Positions 31,821 through 42,006 of a DNA stretch of 60,800 bases are shown here, in pieces (position 1 is the stretch's first letter; every line of letters begins with the position of its first letter). Origin of the DNA: Paenibacillus sp. FJAT-29882 (GTDB taxonomy: Bacteria > Bacillota > Bacilli > Bacillales > DSM-1321); assembly GCF_001510645.1 (NCBI RefSeq), contig NZ_LMVB01000011.1:1-60800 (forward strand). Direction: 5' to 3'. The notes under the pieces are model-generated. The model was not told the origin of the DNA. It made no database searches and was given only the letters and a program-made list of their open reading frames with translations. The translations under genes and the position numbers were made by a program.

Positions 31821-31900
31821 GCAATAGCTCCTAGTCTACATTTATATTCATAGTATATAAATTTAACATTTATTTTAAAATACCTCCATATTTCTAAAAA

Positions 31901-31931
31901 AAAGAGGATAGATTACCTACCCTCTTTTTTT
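31901..31931 (-). terminator. Terminator of the SLH-adhesin operon
   Basis: GAGGGTAG-GTAAT-CTATCCTC hairpin with T run on the minus strand, directly after the adhesin stop. Confidence 0.9.
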
Positions 31932-31933
31932 AT

Positions 31934-34900
31934 TTAGAATGTAGTGTGCTGCCTCCAATATGGATCATCTTTTATCTGAATTTTTACGTTATCGCTACTT
32001 ATCCATCCATTTAAATGAGTAGCTGTAAATTCGAATGTTAACTCTTCGTCTTTAAGTATAGATAACATATTCTCATTCCAAATAAATCCTTCCCATACAG
32101 AACCGACTTTATTAAGAGATGCTGTGTACTGTGGATATTCTTTAATAGTAACAATAACTTCTGTTGCCGTTTCTGTTGCATCAGCATTTATCACAAATTT
32201 TTCTCCTGGGAAGAATGCAGAATATCCTCTAGGTGTATCCTCATTTCCACTTATTTTTAGATTATATTTTTTTCTATTTTCGTCCCATTTCTGAGTATGG
32301 TTCACTTGTCCTTTAACGGTTTGATTTAATATCTCAATTTCTGCTTCAGCTTCATCAAAATATTGGCCATCACTTACAACCTGACTTATAAACCAGATAC
32401 CTAAATCTTCATCAAAATTATCTGCTTTTAATGTTAAATTTCCTTTTTCATCAATTTCTGGATCACCACTAGAATAGGTTTCTACCGTTCCATTTTCTTT
32501 ACTTACAGAATATACAATCGTTAATGGATCACCATCTGGGTCTGATGCTGTTGATTCTATTTTTATAGTATCTCCTATATATTGTGGTGTTTTATAATTA
32601 AATCCAGCAGTAGGAGCTTGATTGTTTGTTACTACATTTACATTTTTGACTACTTCATCTGTTGCTCCAAGTGTATCCGTTACTCTTAACTTTACTTCAA
32701 ATTCCCCTTCAATATTCATAGTCCTTGTCGGCTCAAAAAGGGTAGAAAAAGCCACGAATGGATCTTGTGTATCTGCTTTTCTAATCGTCCATTGATAATT
32801 TAATGGATCACCATTTTGATCATATGATAAATTATTAAAGAATATATCTTCGTCAACACTAACTACTTCAGGTATAGGGATAAAATCAGCAATTGGAGCT
32901 TTATTTACCCCAGTAGCATCCATCAATTTAGTTATAGAAGCTTTAGCCCCTTGGAAGTCCTCAACATCTTGTTTCACTTCATAGACTTTTCTTGACAAAG
33001 GATTGCTTGGTAAACCGTTGTTCCATGTGGATTGTCCTTGTTCTCTCCACTGGTAGGTCAAATTCTTAATACCGCCACCAAAGCCAATATCAACGCTTTG
33101 CTTATCAAGATCATACGCTTTATTGGTTAAATTATATTGGCCTGTAATACTATTGATGGTAAAAGAAAAATTCGGGATTGGTTTTCGGTGAACATTTATA
33201 TACCAATTATCAGCTTCTTTAGACCATAAACGGTAGTTATCAAATTGGTCGTTACCCCACCAAATCGGGTTATCTCTTGCTGCGTAAATGACTTGGTAAC
33301 GTCCTACTTTTTCAAACTTTTTAATTGGATCTGCTAAATTTCGTAAATTGAAAGAAGCATATCCTGTATTGTTTTCAAAGACGTTAGGATTTTGATCGTA
33401 TCGCCAGCGATCTGCAAACTTTGGATCATTTTCAGCATCTTCAAAGTAAGTGAAATACTCGGCTTGTTCTTCAAGGGTTAAATAAATTTCTTTTATCTTT
33501 GATTTTCTAATTACCTCTTGAATAATGTAATCTGCTGCTTTTTGAAAACTATTTTCTATTTGAGTATTTTCAATAAATAGACCTTTTCCATTATCTCTTA
33601 TTAAAGTAGAGAACGTTGCCTTATTACTACCTGATCCAATTGCTATTAAATCAACATCTTTTTTAGCTAACTGATTAGAAATTTTTACTTGCGTTGCTTC
33701 TGAAATTCCACCATCCTCTAATGTAATAACAAAGTCTCCGTCACTTAATTTATTTCCTAAATTATATTCAGGCTCTATAGCTATTTTTTTTCTTTGTAAA
33801 GTGACTATGGAATATCTAGCATCTAATTTTATTGTATGCGTACTTGAATTTCCAAATTTCCGTATATATTCTGTAACATCTTGTACGTTTAAGGGATCTG
33901 TTAAAATATATTCCATTCCATCTTGATATCCTGATTCATTATTATATTTATTTAGTGTTGCAAGACTTGGTTTTAATTCTGGGTGTCTGGTAATAATTGT
34001 CCTATATTGATATTTTTGTGCATCGATCTCTTTTATAGGAACATCCCCAAAATATTTATCTCCCCCTAATATTCCAAAAGTATCATAAGAATTAACTGTA
34101 ACTCTATTTTCCCAATTTTCAGCTTCAGGATCACTTGCAATGGTCACATTTACAATATCTTTTAAATCCGTAGATATATTAGATTCTTTTAAACGTCCCT
34201 TTATTATTTCGTTGAATTTTGTAACAAGTTGATCGTTTGTGTAACTAGTTTTTCCAATAGCTAATATCACATTAGCATTTTTTTCTCCATTTACTTCTTG
34301 AATAATGAAGTCTGCCATTCTTTGTACAGCTTCATCTAATTTCGAATTATCAATAAACAATCCATCTTTTGTTAAAATTTCAGAGAATTTATCTTTGTTT
34401 AAATTGGTCCCTAAAGCAATTAGCTGTGAGTTGGTTTCTTCAAGTGTTTGTTTTATTAAATTAGTTCCTTCATTTGTTATACCTTGATCCTCAACAGCAA
34501 CAGCAAAATTATAATTATTACTCTTCTTTATATCAAATTTCGCGGGTTCATAAAATTGGATGATATTAAAAGTATTACCACTACTAGAAATAGCTTTTCC
34601 GTTTTCTAGTTTAAAGGTTTTTCGTCCGATATCAGTAGCAGGATTAGTTAATGGTCCTGTCTTATAGGTTTTTAATTTCCCTGACTCTATGCCTAATATT
34701 CTCCAATTCCCACTACCACTTTGTACGATTATTTTATCATTGTTAAATGCGTACATACTTTCCGAATTTATGGTATCGAATAATGTAAACACATTCGTTC
34801 CATCTTCGGTTGAGAAAGTACTAATTTGTTTGCCTTCAGTAGTTGCCCAGATTGTTTTTCCATCATCAGAGATAGCCAAGTTGTTATAATCTCTTAAATC

Positions 34901-37900
34901 GTTATTTAAGTTCGGCTTTCTTATTTCTGTCCAATTTGATAGTGTTGAACTCTTTGGATCTATACGATATATACTAATAAATTTTTCGTAAGATTTATCT
35001 TTTATTTGAGTAAATGCTAAAATACCATCTTGATAGACTGCATGGGTTATAGAATTATCAAATACTTTATCATCCACAAGTTTTAGTTCTTGATTAGAAT
35101 ATTGGTAAATTCTTATCCGTTTATTCGAAATATATAAAAATTTATCATCTTCTAATGGTGCTCCCATAACCATTTTCTCGTAAAAGTTATCACCTATACT
35201 AAAAGATTTTATGAATTCACCTTTTTCATCTATTAGGTAGTAGGATCTACCAGGTCCGAAAATATTCCCAGTTGTTAGTAAGACATTCCCATCCGAAAGC
35301 TCTATCGGGTCATGGAAAAAACTAATACTATCTCCCACACTCTTACCAGTTATTAAGTTAAAATCTTTATCATAAAATTTATACATGCCATCAGAACAAC
35401 CACTACACGTACCTTTTTTATAATCCCCTGTTAAAAGGTAATTGCCGTTTTTCAATTTCAATGTACTATAAATTTCATCAGCAATTGTCTTATTAGAACC
35501 CCATTCAACTTTTGATTTAGATACAGAAAAATCCCAATCGTTTTTCACTTTTGAACCTACAAAATTTGCTTGTGAAAATAGAACATTTGATTTGATATTC
35601 TCTTCTGCTAACCTTGGTTTTAAAACTTCATTCAACTTTGCTTCCACCTGATCTTTAGTAAAAGTGGTATCTCCTATTGCTACTTGAAGATCAATCGTTT
35701 TTCGAGTAGAAACTTGGTTGATGATGAAGTCAGACATTTTTTGAACAGCATCATCTATTTTTGAATTATCAATAAACAATCCATCTTCTTTTAAAATTTC
35801 AGAGAATTTATCTTTGTTTAAATTGGTACCTAAAGCAATTAACTGTGAGTTTGTTTCTTCAAGTGTTTGTTTTATTAAATTAGTTCCATCATTTGTTATA
35901 CCTTGATCCTCAACAGCAACGGCAAAATTATAGTTATCACTCTTCTTTATATCAAACTTTGCAGGATCATAAAATTTTAATACATTAAATTTATCCCCAG
36001 TCATGGTCACTACTTTTCCATCATTTAGATTAAAAAAACTCTGCCCAATATCTCCATTTGGAGAAACTTTACCTTTTTTAATTAAATTAATAGAACTTCC
36101 ATTATACTGATAAATATACCAATTTGAGATGTTTGTCACCAACACCTTGTCTTTTCCAATTTTATACATATATAACATATGATCAGGTAAGTAAAGTTTT
36201 TTAAGTGACTCTCCATTTCTATATACATTTAAGTCACGATTATTTGAAAGAGTCCAAACTTCTTCGCCCTGTTTGGTAATTGCTAGGCCATTGAAGGAAT
36301 ATGAATTACTAGTTAGTGGAGCCTTTCGAATTTCTTTCATTTCTGATAGTAAATTCATATTTCTAACTACAGAGTAGATGCTAATACCATTAAGATTACC
36401 GTCATAAGGATTCCAATCATTTTCATCATATACAAGTATTCCATCTTCATAGTGAGAATTAGTAATAGACTTAGTTTGCTTATCTAATAGTGTGATAGAC
36501 TTATTTTGATACTTGTAAAGACTAATACCACTGGTTGAAACATAGATGAATCTATCATCTGGTAAAAGGTGTAAGCCTATTTGCCTATTGTAATATGTAT
36601 CATCAATACGAAAGTCCGTAATCTTATCACCAGATTCATCCACTAACCTCCATAATCTTCCGTTTCCGAAGATATTACTTTCTGTAATAATTATATTACC
36701 GTCTGAAAACTGTATAGATTCAGTAAAAGCAGCTTGTTTGCTACCATCTTCTCTGTCTTCTTCTGAAACTCTTTTTATCAAGTTAAAATCCTTATCATAT
36801 ATTTTGTACATTCCATAAGTACACGCTGAGCAAACATCATAGTGATATTCACCTGTAAGTAGATAATTTCCATTCTTTAGCTTGATAGCTCCGCGCAAAT
36901 AATTTAAATTATGAAAATCTCTAGCCCAAGGGATATCTTGATTTGTGACTGTAAATTGAGTATCATCCGGAACATCCGATCCAACAAAATTTGCATTAGT
37001 AAATGACAAATTTAGATCTATATTTTCTTGGGCTAATTGCGGTTTTAATATTTCATTGATTTTTGATGTAAGCGTAGTTTTATTATAATTTGAATTTCCA
37101 ATAGCCACTTGTAATTCAACCGTTTTCTTCTTCCCTACATCAAAACCAGCAACAGGAGCAAGGTTTTTTACTTCTACAACACTATCAGTAATTTCTTTAT
37201 TCCTAGTATCCTGCCTTTTACGGTCTTCAGGAGTTACCAAGTCTTCGATAGTCTCTTGATCAAATTCTTCTACTACAAGTAAATTGATTTTATATTTTCC
37301 TACTTTAGTGGTTTCAAACGATACTTCTGTTTTGTTCCCAGTATCGATCACTATAGGATTTTCCTCTTCATAACTTCCGTCATTGTTACTATCAAAGGTG
37401 TAGGTCCAAATCCGTTGTGCAATTTTATCGTCTATTGAGTAGGATTTGTCAGACACTTTTATTACAGCCGTAGCTTTTTCATTATCAGTATTATCCCTGT
37501 AAATAGTGGTTACAGCAGAAAAGTCAGCTATAGGTAACATATCTTCTGTAATTGTGATGGTCTGCGAAGTTATGTCAGAATAGCCAGCAGTATTTTCTAC
37601 ATAATGAGTAACCTTATATCGCCCTTTTGTTTTAAATAAGGAATCAATATTGTTAGTACCCATTACCTTATATTGGTTACCACTAACTGTAACTTTTTCA
37701 GCCTTAGTCTTTACTAGATCAATTTTTTGACCATCCAAAGGCTCAATTAAATAATATGCCTTATCCCAAATAATCGGGAAATAGATTGGACTTGAGCTGT
37801 TGGATTGAATATTTACTTTACGATTTTCTTTTAAAGTCCCACCTATACTAAGTGATGCTACAGGAGTTGGGGGTAAAACCTTAATTATTTTACTATCGTC

Positions 37901-38971
37901 CGCAGTTGCTCCTTCATTGTCAGTAACAACCACACTTATTGTTTTATTTCCTTCTTCTAAATAGTACACACTACAAGAATTTGGACCTGATAAGTGTCCA
38001 TTTATACTTCCTTTATCCCAATCGTAACTAACAATTTCTCCGTCTTCATCTGTCGCATAAGCTGAAACGCAGAATGGCTCTCCTGCTTTTACCGCAATGG
38101 GAGAATGTATGGTTACTTTTGGTGGTAAATTAGAATCTGGTGGAACTGGTTCCGGTTCTGGTTCAGGATCTGGAATAATTTCAGGATTTGGTTTTACAGT
38201 TATAGTTTTCACTAATGTAACTTTTCGTTCTACACTATCGCTTAATTCAACTTCCAGCTTATATGTTCCTGGATCTTTCACCTGAATAGTTATACCTTTA
38301 TTACTTACTTTATCAGTGTTAGATCCACCCGATGCTTTTAAATCTGGCCCTACATACACATCCCATAGGAGTTTACTGGTATGAGGGTTAAATTCTTCAC
38401 CTGTTAGTTCGATTGTGAAATTTTTTCCTGCTGTAATATCACTCGGTACAGTCAAGGACCCCTTAGGAAAAGGCGTTGTGGTTACTTGTACATAATTGAC
38501 ATCATCTCGTTTTTTTTGTTCTACGATTGCTCCTGTAAATAATCCTAATCTAACTGAATGTACACGACTAAGAGATTTCCCATCCGTCATCCGTCTGAGA
38601 TCAAAGTTTCCTATAGCCGAACTCACATAATTTGGATTTCCATTAAATACGGTAGTCCACTCTCTTACCTTATCTTCCGTCATAAATGATCTTCCATAGT
38701 TATAATAGGCTGGATTTGTAGGCCGAATAAAACCCATATTTCCTCTTTTCACACCATCGACTTCCACACTCCACTCTTCTTCATATTTGTAGTTCGGCGG
38801 TGATACGTCAGGAAAACTTGGAACAAAATATTCTTCTCCCACAACCATACCTTGGTGACTATGTTGTATTAAAGGAGCAGCTTGTACTCGTTCAATCAAA
38901 AATCCTGAAGCTATTATTAATGATGCATATACAATAAGCAAAAGATTTTTTTTTTTTATTTCCTTAATCAT
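31934..38971 (-). CDS. Giant secreted PKD/vWA-like adhesin
   Basis: 2345 residues. A signal peptide (1-31, cleavage near VQAA) is followed by beta-sandwich domains, a Pro/Glu linker (PDPEPEPEPVPPD, about 265-285) and a PKD domain (ATDEDGEIVSYDWD). The centre has three related modules. Modules 1 and 2 (about 615-1090 and 1091-1565) each have a start like VELQVAIGNSNYN, a propeller-like middle with a Cys pair (CSAC / CSGC), and an end NYNFAVAVEDQGI...LIALGTNLNKDKFSEIL resembling half of a vWA domain. Module 3 (1566-1818) lacks the middle. PKD repeats fill the C terminus. There is no LPXTG or SLH anchor; its start overlaps the stop of the SLH gene by 4 bp, so the SLH protein is the likely partner. 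Probable role: cell-cell contact. Confidence 0.8.
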   Translation of the reverse strand: MIKEIKKKNLLLIVYASLIIASGFLIERVQAAPLIQHSHQGMVVGEEYFVPSFPDVSPPNYKYEEEWSVEVDGVKRGNMGFIRPTNPAYYNYGRSFMTEDKVREWTTVFNGNPNYVSSAIGNFDLRRMTDGKSLSRVHSVRLGLFTGAIVEQKKRDDVNYVQVTTTPFPKGSLTVPSDITAGKNFTIELTGEEFNPHTSKLLWDVYVGPDLKASGGSNTDKVSNKGITIQVKDPGTYKLEVELSDSVERKVTLVKTITVKPNPEIIPDPEPEPEPVPPDSNLPPKVTIHSPIAVKAGEPFCVSAYATDEDGEIVSYDWDKGSINGHLSGPNSCSVYYLEEGNKTISVVVTDNEGATADDSKIIKVLPPTPVASLSIGGTLKENRKVNIQSNSSSPIYFPIIWDKAYYLIEPLDGQKIDLVKTKAEKVTVSGNQYKVMGTNNIDSLFKTKGRYKVTHYVENTAGYSDITSQTITITEDMLPIADFSAVTTIYRDNTDNEKATAVIKVSDKSYSIDDKIAQRIWTYTFDSNNDGSYEEENPIVIDTGNKTEVSFETTKVGKYKINLLVVEEFDQETIEDLVTPEDRKRQDTRNKEITDSVVEVKNLAPVAGFDVGKKKTVELQVAIGNSNYNKTTLTSKINEILKPQLAQENIDLNLSFTNANFVGSDVPDDTQFTVTNQDIPWARDFHNLNYLRGAIKLKNGNYLLTGEYHYDVCSACTYGMYKIYDKDFNLIKRVSEEDREDGSKQAAFTESIQFSDGNIIITESNIFGNGRLWRLVDESGDKITDFRIDDTYYNRQIGLHLLPDDRFIYVSTSGISLYKYQNKSITLLDKQTKSITNSHYEDGILVYDENDWNPYDGNLNGISIYSVVRNMNLLSEMKEIRKAPLTSNSYSFNGLAITKQGEEVWTLSNNRDLNVYRNGESLKKLYLPDHMLYMYKIGKDKVLVTNISNWYIYQYNGSSINLIKKGKVSPNGDIGQSFFNLNDGKVVTMTGDKFNVLKFYDPAKFDIKKSDNYNFAVAVEDQGITNDGTNLIKQTLEETNSQLIALGTNLNKDKFSEILKEDGLFIDNSKIDDAVQKMSDFIINQVSTRKTIDLQVAIGDTTFTKDQVEAKLNEVLKPRLAEENIKSNVLFSQANFVGSKVKNDWDFSVSKSKVEWGSNKTIADEIYSTLKLKNGNYLLTGDYKKGTCSGCSDGMYKFYDKDFNLITGKSVGDSISFFHDPIELSDGNVLLTTGNIFGPGRSYYLIDEKGEFIKSFSIGDNFYEKMVMGAPLEDDKFLYISNKRIRIYQYSNQELKLVDDKVFDNSITHAVYQDGILAFTQIKDKSYEKFISIYRIDPKSSTLSNWTEIRKPNLNNDLRDYNNLAISDDGKTIWATTEGKQISTFSTEDGTNVFTLFDTINSESMYAFNNDKIIVQSGSGNWRILGIESGKLKTYKTGPLTNPATDIGRKTFKLENGKAISSSGNTFNIIQFYEPAKFDIKKSNNYNFAVAVEDQGITNEGTNLIKQTLEETNSQLIALGTNLNKDKFSEILTKDGLFIDNSKLDEAVQRMADFIIQEVNGEKNANVILAIGKTSYTNDQLVTKFNEIIKGRLKESNISTDLKDIVNVTIASDPEAENWENRVTVNSYDTFGILGGDKYFGDVPIKEIDAQKYQYRTIITRHPELKPSLATLNKYNNESGYQDGMEYILTDPLNVQDVTEYIRKFGNSSTHTIKLDARYSIVTLQRKKIAIEPEYNLGNKLSDGDFVITLEDGGISEATQVKISNQLAKKDVDLIAIGSGSNKATFSTLIRDNGKGLFIENTQIENSFQKAADYIIQEVIRKSKIKEIYLTLEEQAEYFTYFEDAENDPKFADRWRYDQNPNVFENNTGYASFNLRNLADPIKKFEKVGRYQVIYAARDNPIWWGNDQFDNYRLWSKEADNWYINVHRKPIPNFSFTINSITGQYNLTNKAYDLDKQSVDIGFGGGIKNLTYQWREQGQSTWNNGLPSNPLSRKVYEVKQDVEDFQGAKASITKLMDATGVNKAPIADFIPIPEVVSVDEDIFFNNLSYDQNGDPLNYQWTIRKADTQDPFVAFSTLFEPTRTMNIEGEFEVKLRVTDTLGATDEVVKNVNVVTNNQAPTAGFNYKTPQYIGDTIKIESTASDPDGDPLTIVYSVSKENGTVETYSSGDPEIDEKGNLTLKADNFDEDLGIWFISQVVSDGQYFDEAEAEIEILNQTVKGQVNHTQKWDENRKKYNLKISGNEDTPRGYSAFFPGEKFVINADATETATEVIVTIKEYPQYTASLNKVGSVWEGFIWNENMLSILKDEELTFEFTATHLNGWISSDNVKIQIKDDPYWRQHTTF

Positions 38972-40479
38972 CTATAATCACCTGGGAGAACAAAATTCGA
39001 AATATCGATTCTCTGTACTCCTTTATTATTTTGAAATGGTATATTTTCATATGATCTTGTGTGAAGACCTATTAATTTAGAAATTTCATTAACAGGACCC
39101 ATTAACTTTCCATCTTTGATCTCTGGAATAATAGATAATGTTACTTCACTACCATTTAATTTTGCTTTATTTGAATTAGCCTTAACTTCTAAAATGTTCT
39201 TTCCTTTTAAAATCAATACATCATTAGTCTTAGATATATCTAGAATGCTTCCAAACAGGCTTTCTACATCCACCATAAAATCATTATCTTTTTTATAAGG
39301 AACCGAACTCATGGAAAATATTTTTATATCATTATGATAATAAATTGCACCATTTTTAGTAGTAGTTTTCATGTCTACTAAGAATTCCCCTTCATTTTTT
39401 GTGTACTCGGGAAGAATCGAATCATCAAATTGAGCAATATCACCTGAATATAAAACCGATGTTTTAAACGGTTTTCCGTTAAAAGAAATGACTTCATAGT
39501 TAGGGTAATAAGCAGTATAATTTTGATCCTGTGAACCTACCCAACTAGATAAAAACTCTTCTGGAGATACACCCCATTTTTGTTCATATTGAACATAATT
39601 TTCCCATAAATTTGTTGTTTTTATACTATTTCCAAATGTAACAATTTCTTGTTTCCCGTACTTATTTGCTAGTTCCTCTATATTCATGTCTTTCCATGAT
39701 TTTTCTGGTTGTGTAATTATTCCCCCTGATCCTGGAGGATTGATAGGTTTATCATCAATTGAAGGTTTATCATCAATTGAAGGTTTATCATCAATTGAAG
39801 GTTTATCATCAATTGAAGGTTTATCATCAATTGATGGTGTACCTACCTTCAATAAATTATATATTGCTATGGCTGTTTCTGCTCTTGTACCAATGACTGC
39901 TGATTCAAATCTATTATTTTTATAAGCTCCCATTATTTTATAATTAGTCATTCTTTGAACACTCTCATACGCATATGCTGGAATACTCCCATGATCATTG
40001 TATGATAACCTTGCTGTTTCGGAGTAGATCCCTTTTGTTTGTAGAGCACGATCAAGCATTACAGATAAATCAGCGCGTGTAATCCCTTGATTTGGTTTAA
40101 AATTCCCGTCTGTATAACCTTTAACAATACCAGCAGTATACGCTTTACCTACACCATCATAAGTTGCAGATGTTTTAGGCACATCTTTAAAATATGAAGC
40201 AGATTTCTTTAAATCCAATGCTTTTGAAATCATGATAGAAAACTGGCCTCTCGTAACCTCTTGTTCGGGTTTGAACGTGCCATCTAAAAAGCCACTTATT
40301 ACTCCTTTCTCAACTAAATAAGTGATTTCTTTGAAAGCATAATAATTAGGTGAAACGTCCTTAAAAGTTGATAGAGTAGCTGCACTTACATTTAATGGGG
40401 CAACCATAGTTTCGTTAGTTGTAACCAAAGAAGTAAGCAGTAGTGTAGACAATCCGATACCAACAACCATTTTTTTCAT
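38968..40479 (-). CDS. S-layer-homology (SLH) surface protein
   Basis: 503 residues. Signal peptide (1-31, ending VSAA), then three SLH domains (about 34-205; motifs FKDVSPNYYAFKEITYLVEK, GFLDGTFKPEQEVTRGQFS and GYTDGNFKPNQGITRADLS), which bind pyruvylated secondary wall polymer. A linker has five exact SIDDKP repeats. The C-terminal half is unknown except for a copper-amine-oxidase-N-like end (GPVNEISKLIGLHTRSYEN). The ATG at 40479 follows TTGGAGGAATTTG; the longer frame adds 14 codons without a site. It probably anchors the giant adhesin encoded directly after it. The operon has its own promoter with two GTTCCT-type operators. Confidence 0.88.
   Translation of the reverse strand: MKKMVVGIGLSTLLLTSLVTTNETMVAPLNVSAATLSTFKDVSPNYYAFKEITYLVEKGVISGFLDGTFKPEQEVTRGQFSIMISKALDLKKSASYFKDVPKTSATYDGVGKAYTAGIVKGYTDGNFKPNQGITRADLSVMLDRALQTKGIYSETARLSYNDHGSIPAYAYESVQRMTNYKIMGAYKNNRFESAVIGTRAETAIAIYNLLKVGTPSIDDKPSIDDKPSIDDKPSIDDKPSIDDKPINPPGSGGIITQPEKSWKDMNIEELANKYGKQEIVTFGNSIKTTNLWENYVQYEQKWGVSPEEFLSSWVGSQDQNYTAYYPNYEVISFNGKPFKTSVLYSGDIAQFDDSILPEYTKNEGEFLVDMKTTTKNGAIYYHNDIKIFSMSSVPYKKDNDFMVDVESLFGSILDISKTNDVLILKGKNILEVKANSNKAKLNGSEVTLSIIPEIKDGKLMGPVNEISKLIGLHTRSYENIPFQNNKGVQRIDISNFVLPGDYR
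39745..39834 (-). repeat. Five 18-bp repeats encoding SIDDKP
   Basis: Unit AGGTTTATCATCAATTGA (plus strand) five times in tandem, identical apart from the last. In-frame, so copy number can change without breaking the SLH protein. Confidence 0.95.
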
Positions 40480-40505
40480 AACAAATTCCTCCAATGTTTT
40501 TAATT

Positions 40506-40568
40506 GTACTTTTAGGTACATTATACCATTTTTCTTATTAAATTAACAGAAAAAGTTCCTAAAAGAAC
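40506..40568 (-). promoter_or_regulatory. Promoter of the SLH-adhesin operon with two GTTCCT-type operators
   Basis: GTACTTTTAGGTAC (40506-40519) and GTTCCTAAAAGAAC (40555-40568) flank a minus-strand -10 TATAAT (just upstream of the first site) with a poor -35. The same palindrome pair flanks the cpaB promoter at 47482-47559. Confidence 0.7.
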
Positions 40569-40583
40569 TAATTTGTTCTTTCA

Positions 40584-40620
40584 TAAAAAAGAACCGATCT
40601 TTATAATTAAGTCGGTTTTA
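40584..40620 (-). terminator. Terminator of the pilus operon
   Basis: AACCGA / TCGGTT stem followed by TTCTTTTTTATG on the minus strand, just after the stop at 40629. Confidence 0.75.
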
Positions 40621-40628
40621 AACGTAGT

Positions 40629-41123
40629 TTACTCTTCGAATGTATGCATACCTATACGGTAGTTACTTTTTTCATTATCTAACCAACCGTACTTCGCTTT
40701 TCCAACCTCTATTTTAACAATTACACTCGGCCCATACATGATAAAATCAGTGTCTCCATTAGGATGCTCATAAGTATATGTATACGGAAAAGAATAATTT
40801 TCTTCGTCAAAGTAAATTAAATCAACTTTTATTTTTCCGGACTGTTTCCAATATGTTTTTTCTGTCGGTGACATATCTTCATTTAATTTTAGAAGATCTC
40901 GCACTATGGCATTGGCGGCTTTTTGTCCCTCTACTTTGTTATAAACTAAGTAACCATCACCATATTTATCCTTGGAAAAATATTGTGTAGCTCCCGCAGC
41001 AGCTTCCTGGGAGACATACTTTAAATGATGAATCTGTTCCTGATGGAAATGATAGTTATGTTGATACATCAAACCAAAGGTCCCCAATATCAAGAAGGCC
41101 CAACCACTAATAAACCATTTCAT
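40629..41123 (-). CDS. TadE-like minor pilin or pseudopilin
   Basis: 164 residues. Short N terminus, one hydrophobic helix (3-22: WFISGWAFLILGTFGLMYQH), then a helical stretch HHLKYVSQEAAAGATQYFSK and a beta-rich C terminus. This is the plan of TadE/TadF pseudopilins, which are inserted in the membrane by an N-terminal helix. The ATG overlaps the stop of the preceding gene and has only a weak ribosome site, so translation is coupled. Last gene of the Tad operon. Sequence similarity to TadE proper is weak; the assignment rests on layout and neighbours. Confidence 0.6.
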   Translation of the reverse strand: MKWFISGWAFLILGTFGLMYQHNYHFHQEQIHHLKYVSQEAAAGATQYFSKDKYGDGYLVYNKVEGQKAANAIVRDLLKLNEDMSPTEKTYWKQSGKIKVDLIYFDEENYSFPYTYTYEHPNGDTDFIMYGPSVIVKIEVGKAKYGWLDNEKSNYRIGMHTFEE

Positions 41124-41536
41124 TTATCTATCAATCTTTCTGAAGTAACTGCTCCATCTTCTGAATACCAGTACATATTTTCACTTTCTCCTAAATCAAA
41201 AAAGGATGCCATAGCAACCACATTTTTTATTGGAACTTCAATTTTATATCGAATCAATTCATTTTCATCAAATGTATCAGTTCTATATTTAGGTGTATCT
41301 GTAACTGAGACACGAATTTCATTTTCAGGGATATATAGTTTACTGTGAATTTCTTCTTTCAATGAACTAATATTTTCACTAGTAAAATACCCGTCCTTCC
41401 TTGCATCTTGTGCATGAGACTCTACTATATTGATCAATGTATTCCTTTTTATATGCGATGTTTCATTAGCTGTCCATTGTAATAACATAAAAATGAATAT
41501 AAACATTAGGGCAAAAAATACTATAAATTGTTTCAT
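41120..41536 (-). CDS. TadE-like minor pilin or pseudopilin
   Basis: 138 residues. N-terminal hydrophobic helix (3-20: FIVFFALMFIFIFMLLQW), then INIVESHAQDARKDGYF and a beta-rich part. The same design as the protein encoded after it, with which it overlaps by 4 bp; the two are probably distant paralogues and may work as a pair. AAGGAGAAAGG precedes the ATG. Confidence 0.6.
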   Translation of the reverse strand: MKQFIVFFALMFIFIFMLLQWTANETSHIKRNTLINIVESHAQDARKDGYFTSENISSLKEEIHSKLYIPENEIRVSVTDTPKYRTDTFDENELIRYKIEVPIKNVVAMASFFDLGESENMYWYSEDGAVTSERLIDK

Positions 41537-41591
41537 ATTACCTTTCTCCTTATTTTAAAGAGGTTTATCGATGATAAACCCCTTTTTTCTA

Positions 41592-41756
41592 TTATCTGTT
41601 AGTATCATCTGTTGATTGATACATATCTGAAATCATTTTTTCGCCTACTTTTTTAGTGCTTGACTTCATAGAAGTTTCATCTTCACCTAGAATTAGAGTT
41701 AGAGCCATAAATACACCTAACATTATCATCCCTGCTAAAACTAATAATTCCTTCAA
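41592..41756 (-). CDS. Third tiny pilin-like protein
   Basis: 54 residues, beginning at TTG 7 bases after AAGGAGGAAGG. MKELLVLAGMIMLGVFMALT followed by a polar, helical tail (MKSSTKKVGEKMISDMYQST). It aligns with the two genes upstream (same hydrophobic helix and TKxVG(E/T)KM tail) but is the most diverged of the three. Confidence 0.7.
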   Translation of the reverse strand: MKELLVLAGMIMLGVFMALTLILGEDETSMKSSTKKVGEKMISDMYQSTDDTNR

Positions 41757-41787
41757 ATTCCTTCCTCCTTTGTATTCTAGATTAATA

Positions 41788-41964
41788 TTAAGGAGTCGTA
41801 ACGTTTAATGAATTAGTAGTTGCTTTATTAATATCAGTGCTCATTTTTGTTCCAACACTTTCTGACTTGCTTTTGACCGATGTACTACTATTACCTACAA
41901 TTAATGTTATTGCTATGAATACTCCTAATATTATTGTTCCTAACATGACTAAAAAATCTTTCAT
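41788..41964 (-). CDS. Second tiny pilin-like protein
   Basis: 58 residues: MKDFLVMLGTIILGVFIAIT, then LIVGNSSTSVKSKSESVGTK and MSTDINK. Nearly identical to the protein at 42007 through the membrane helix and close to it in the tail. AAGAGGTG precedes the ATG. A recent tandem duplicate. Size, helix-plus-tail design and place after TadC point to the major pilin (Flp) of the Tad system, although the usual Flp cleavage motif is absent. Confidence 0.75.
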   Translation of the reverse strand: MKDFLVMLGTIILGVFIAITLIVGNSSTSVKSKSESVGTKMSTDINKATTNSLNVTTP

Positions 41965-42006
41965 ATTTATACACCTCTTATTTATTATTTTATTAGAATT
42001 GGTTTA

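Noticed and set aside
39745..39834. CRISPR or regulatory repeat
   Set aside because: 18-bp in-frame repeats encoding SIDDKP in the SLH protein.
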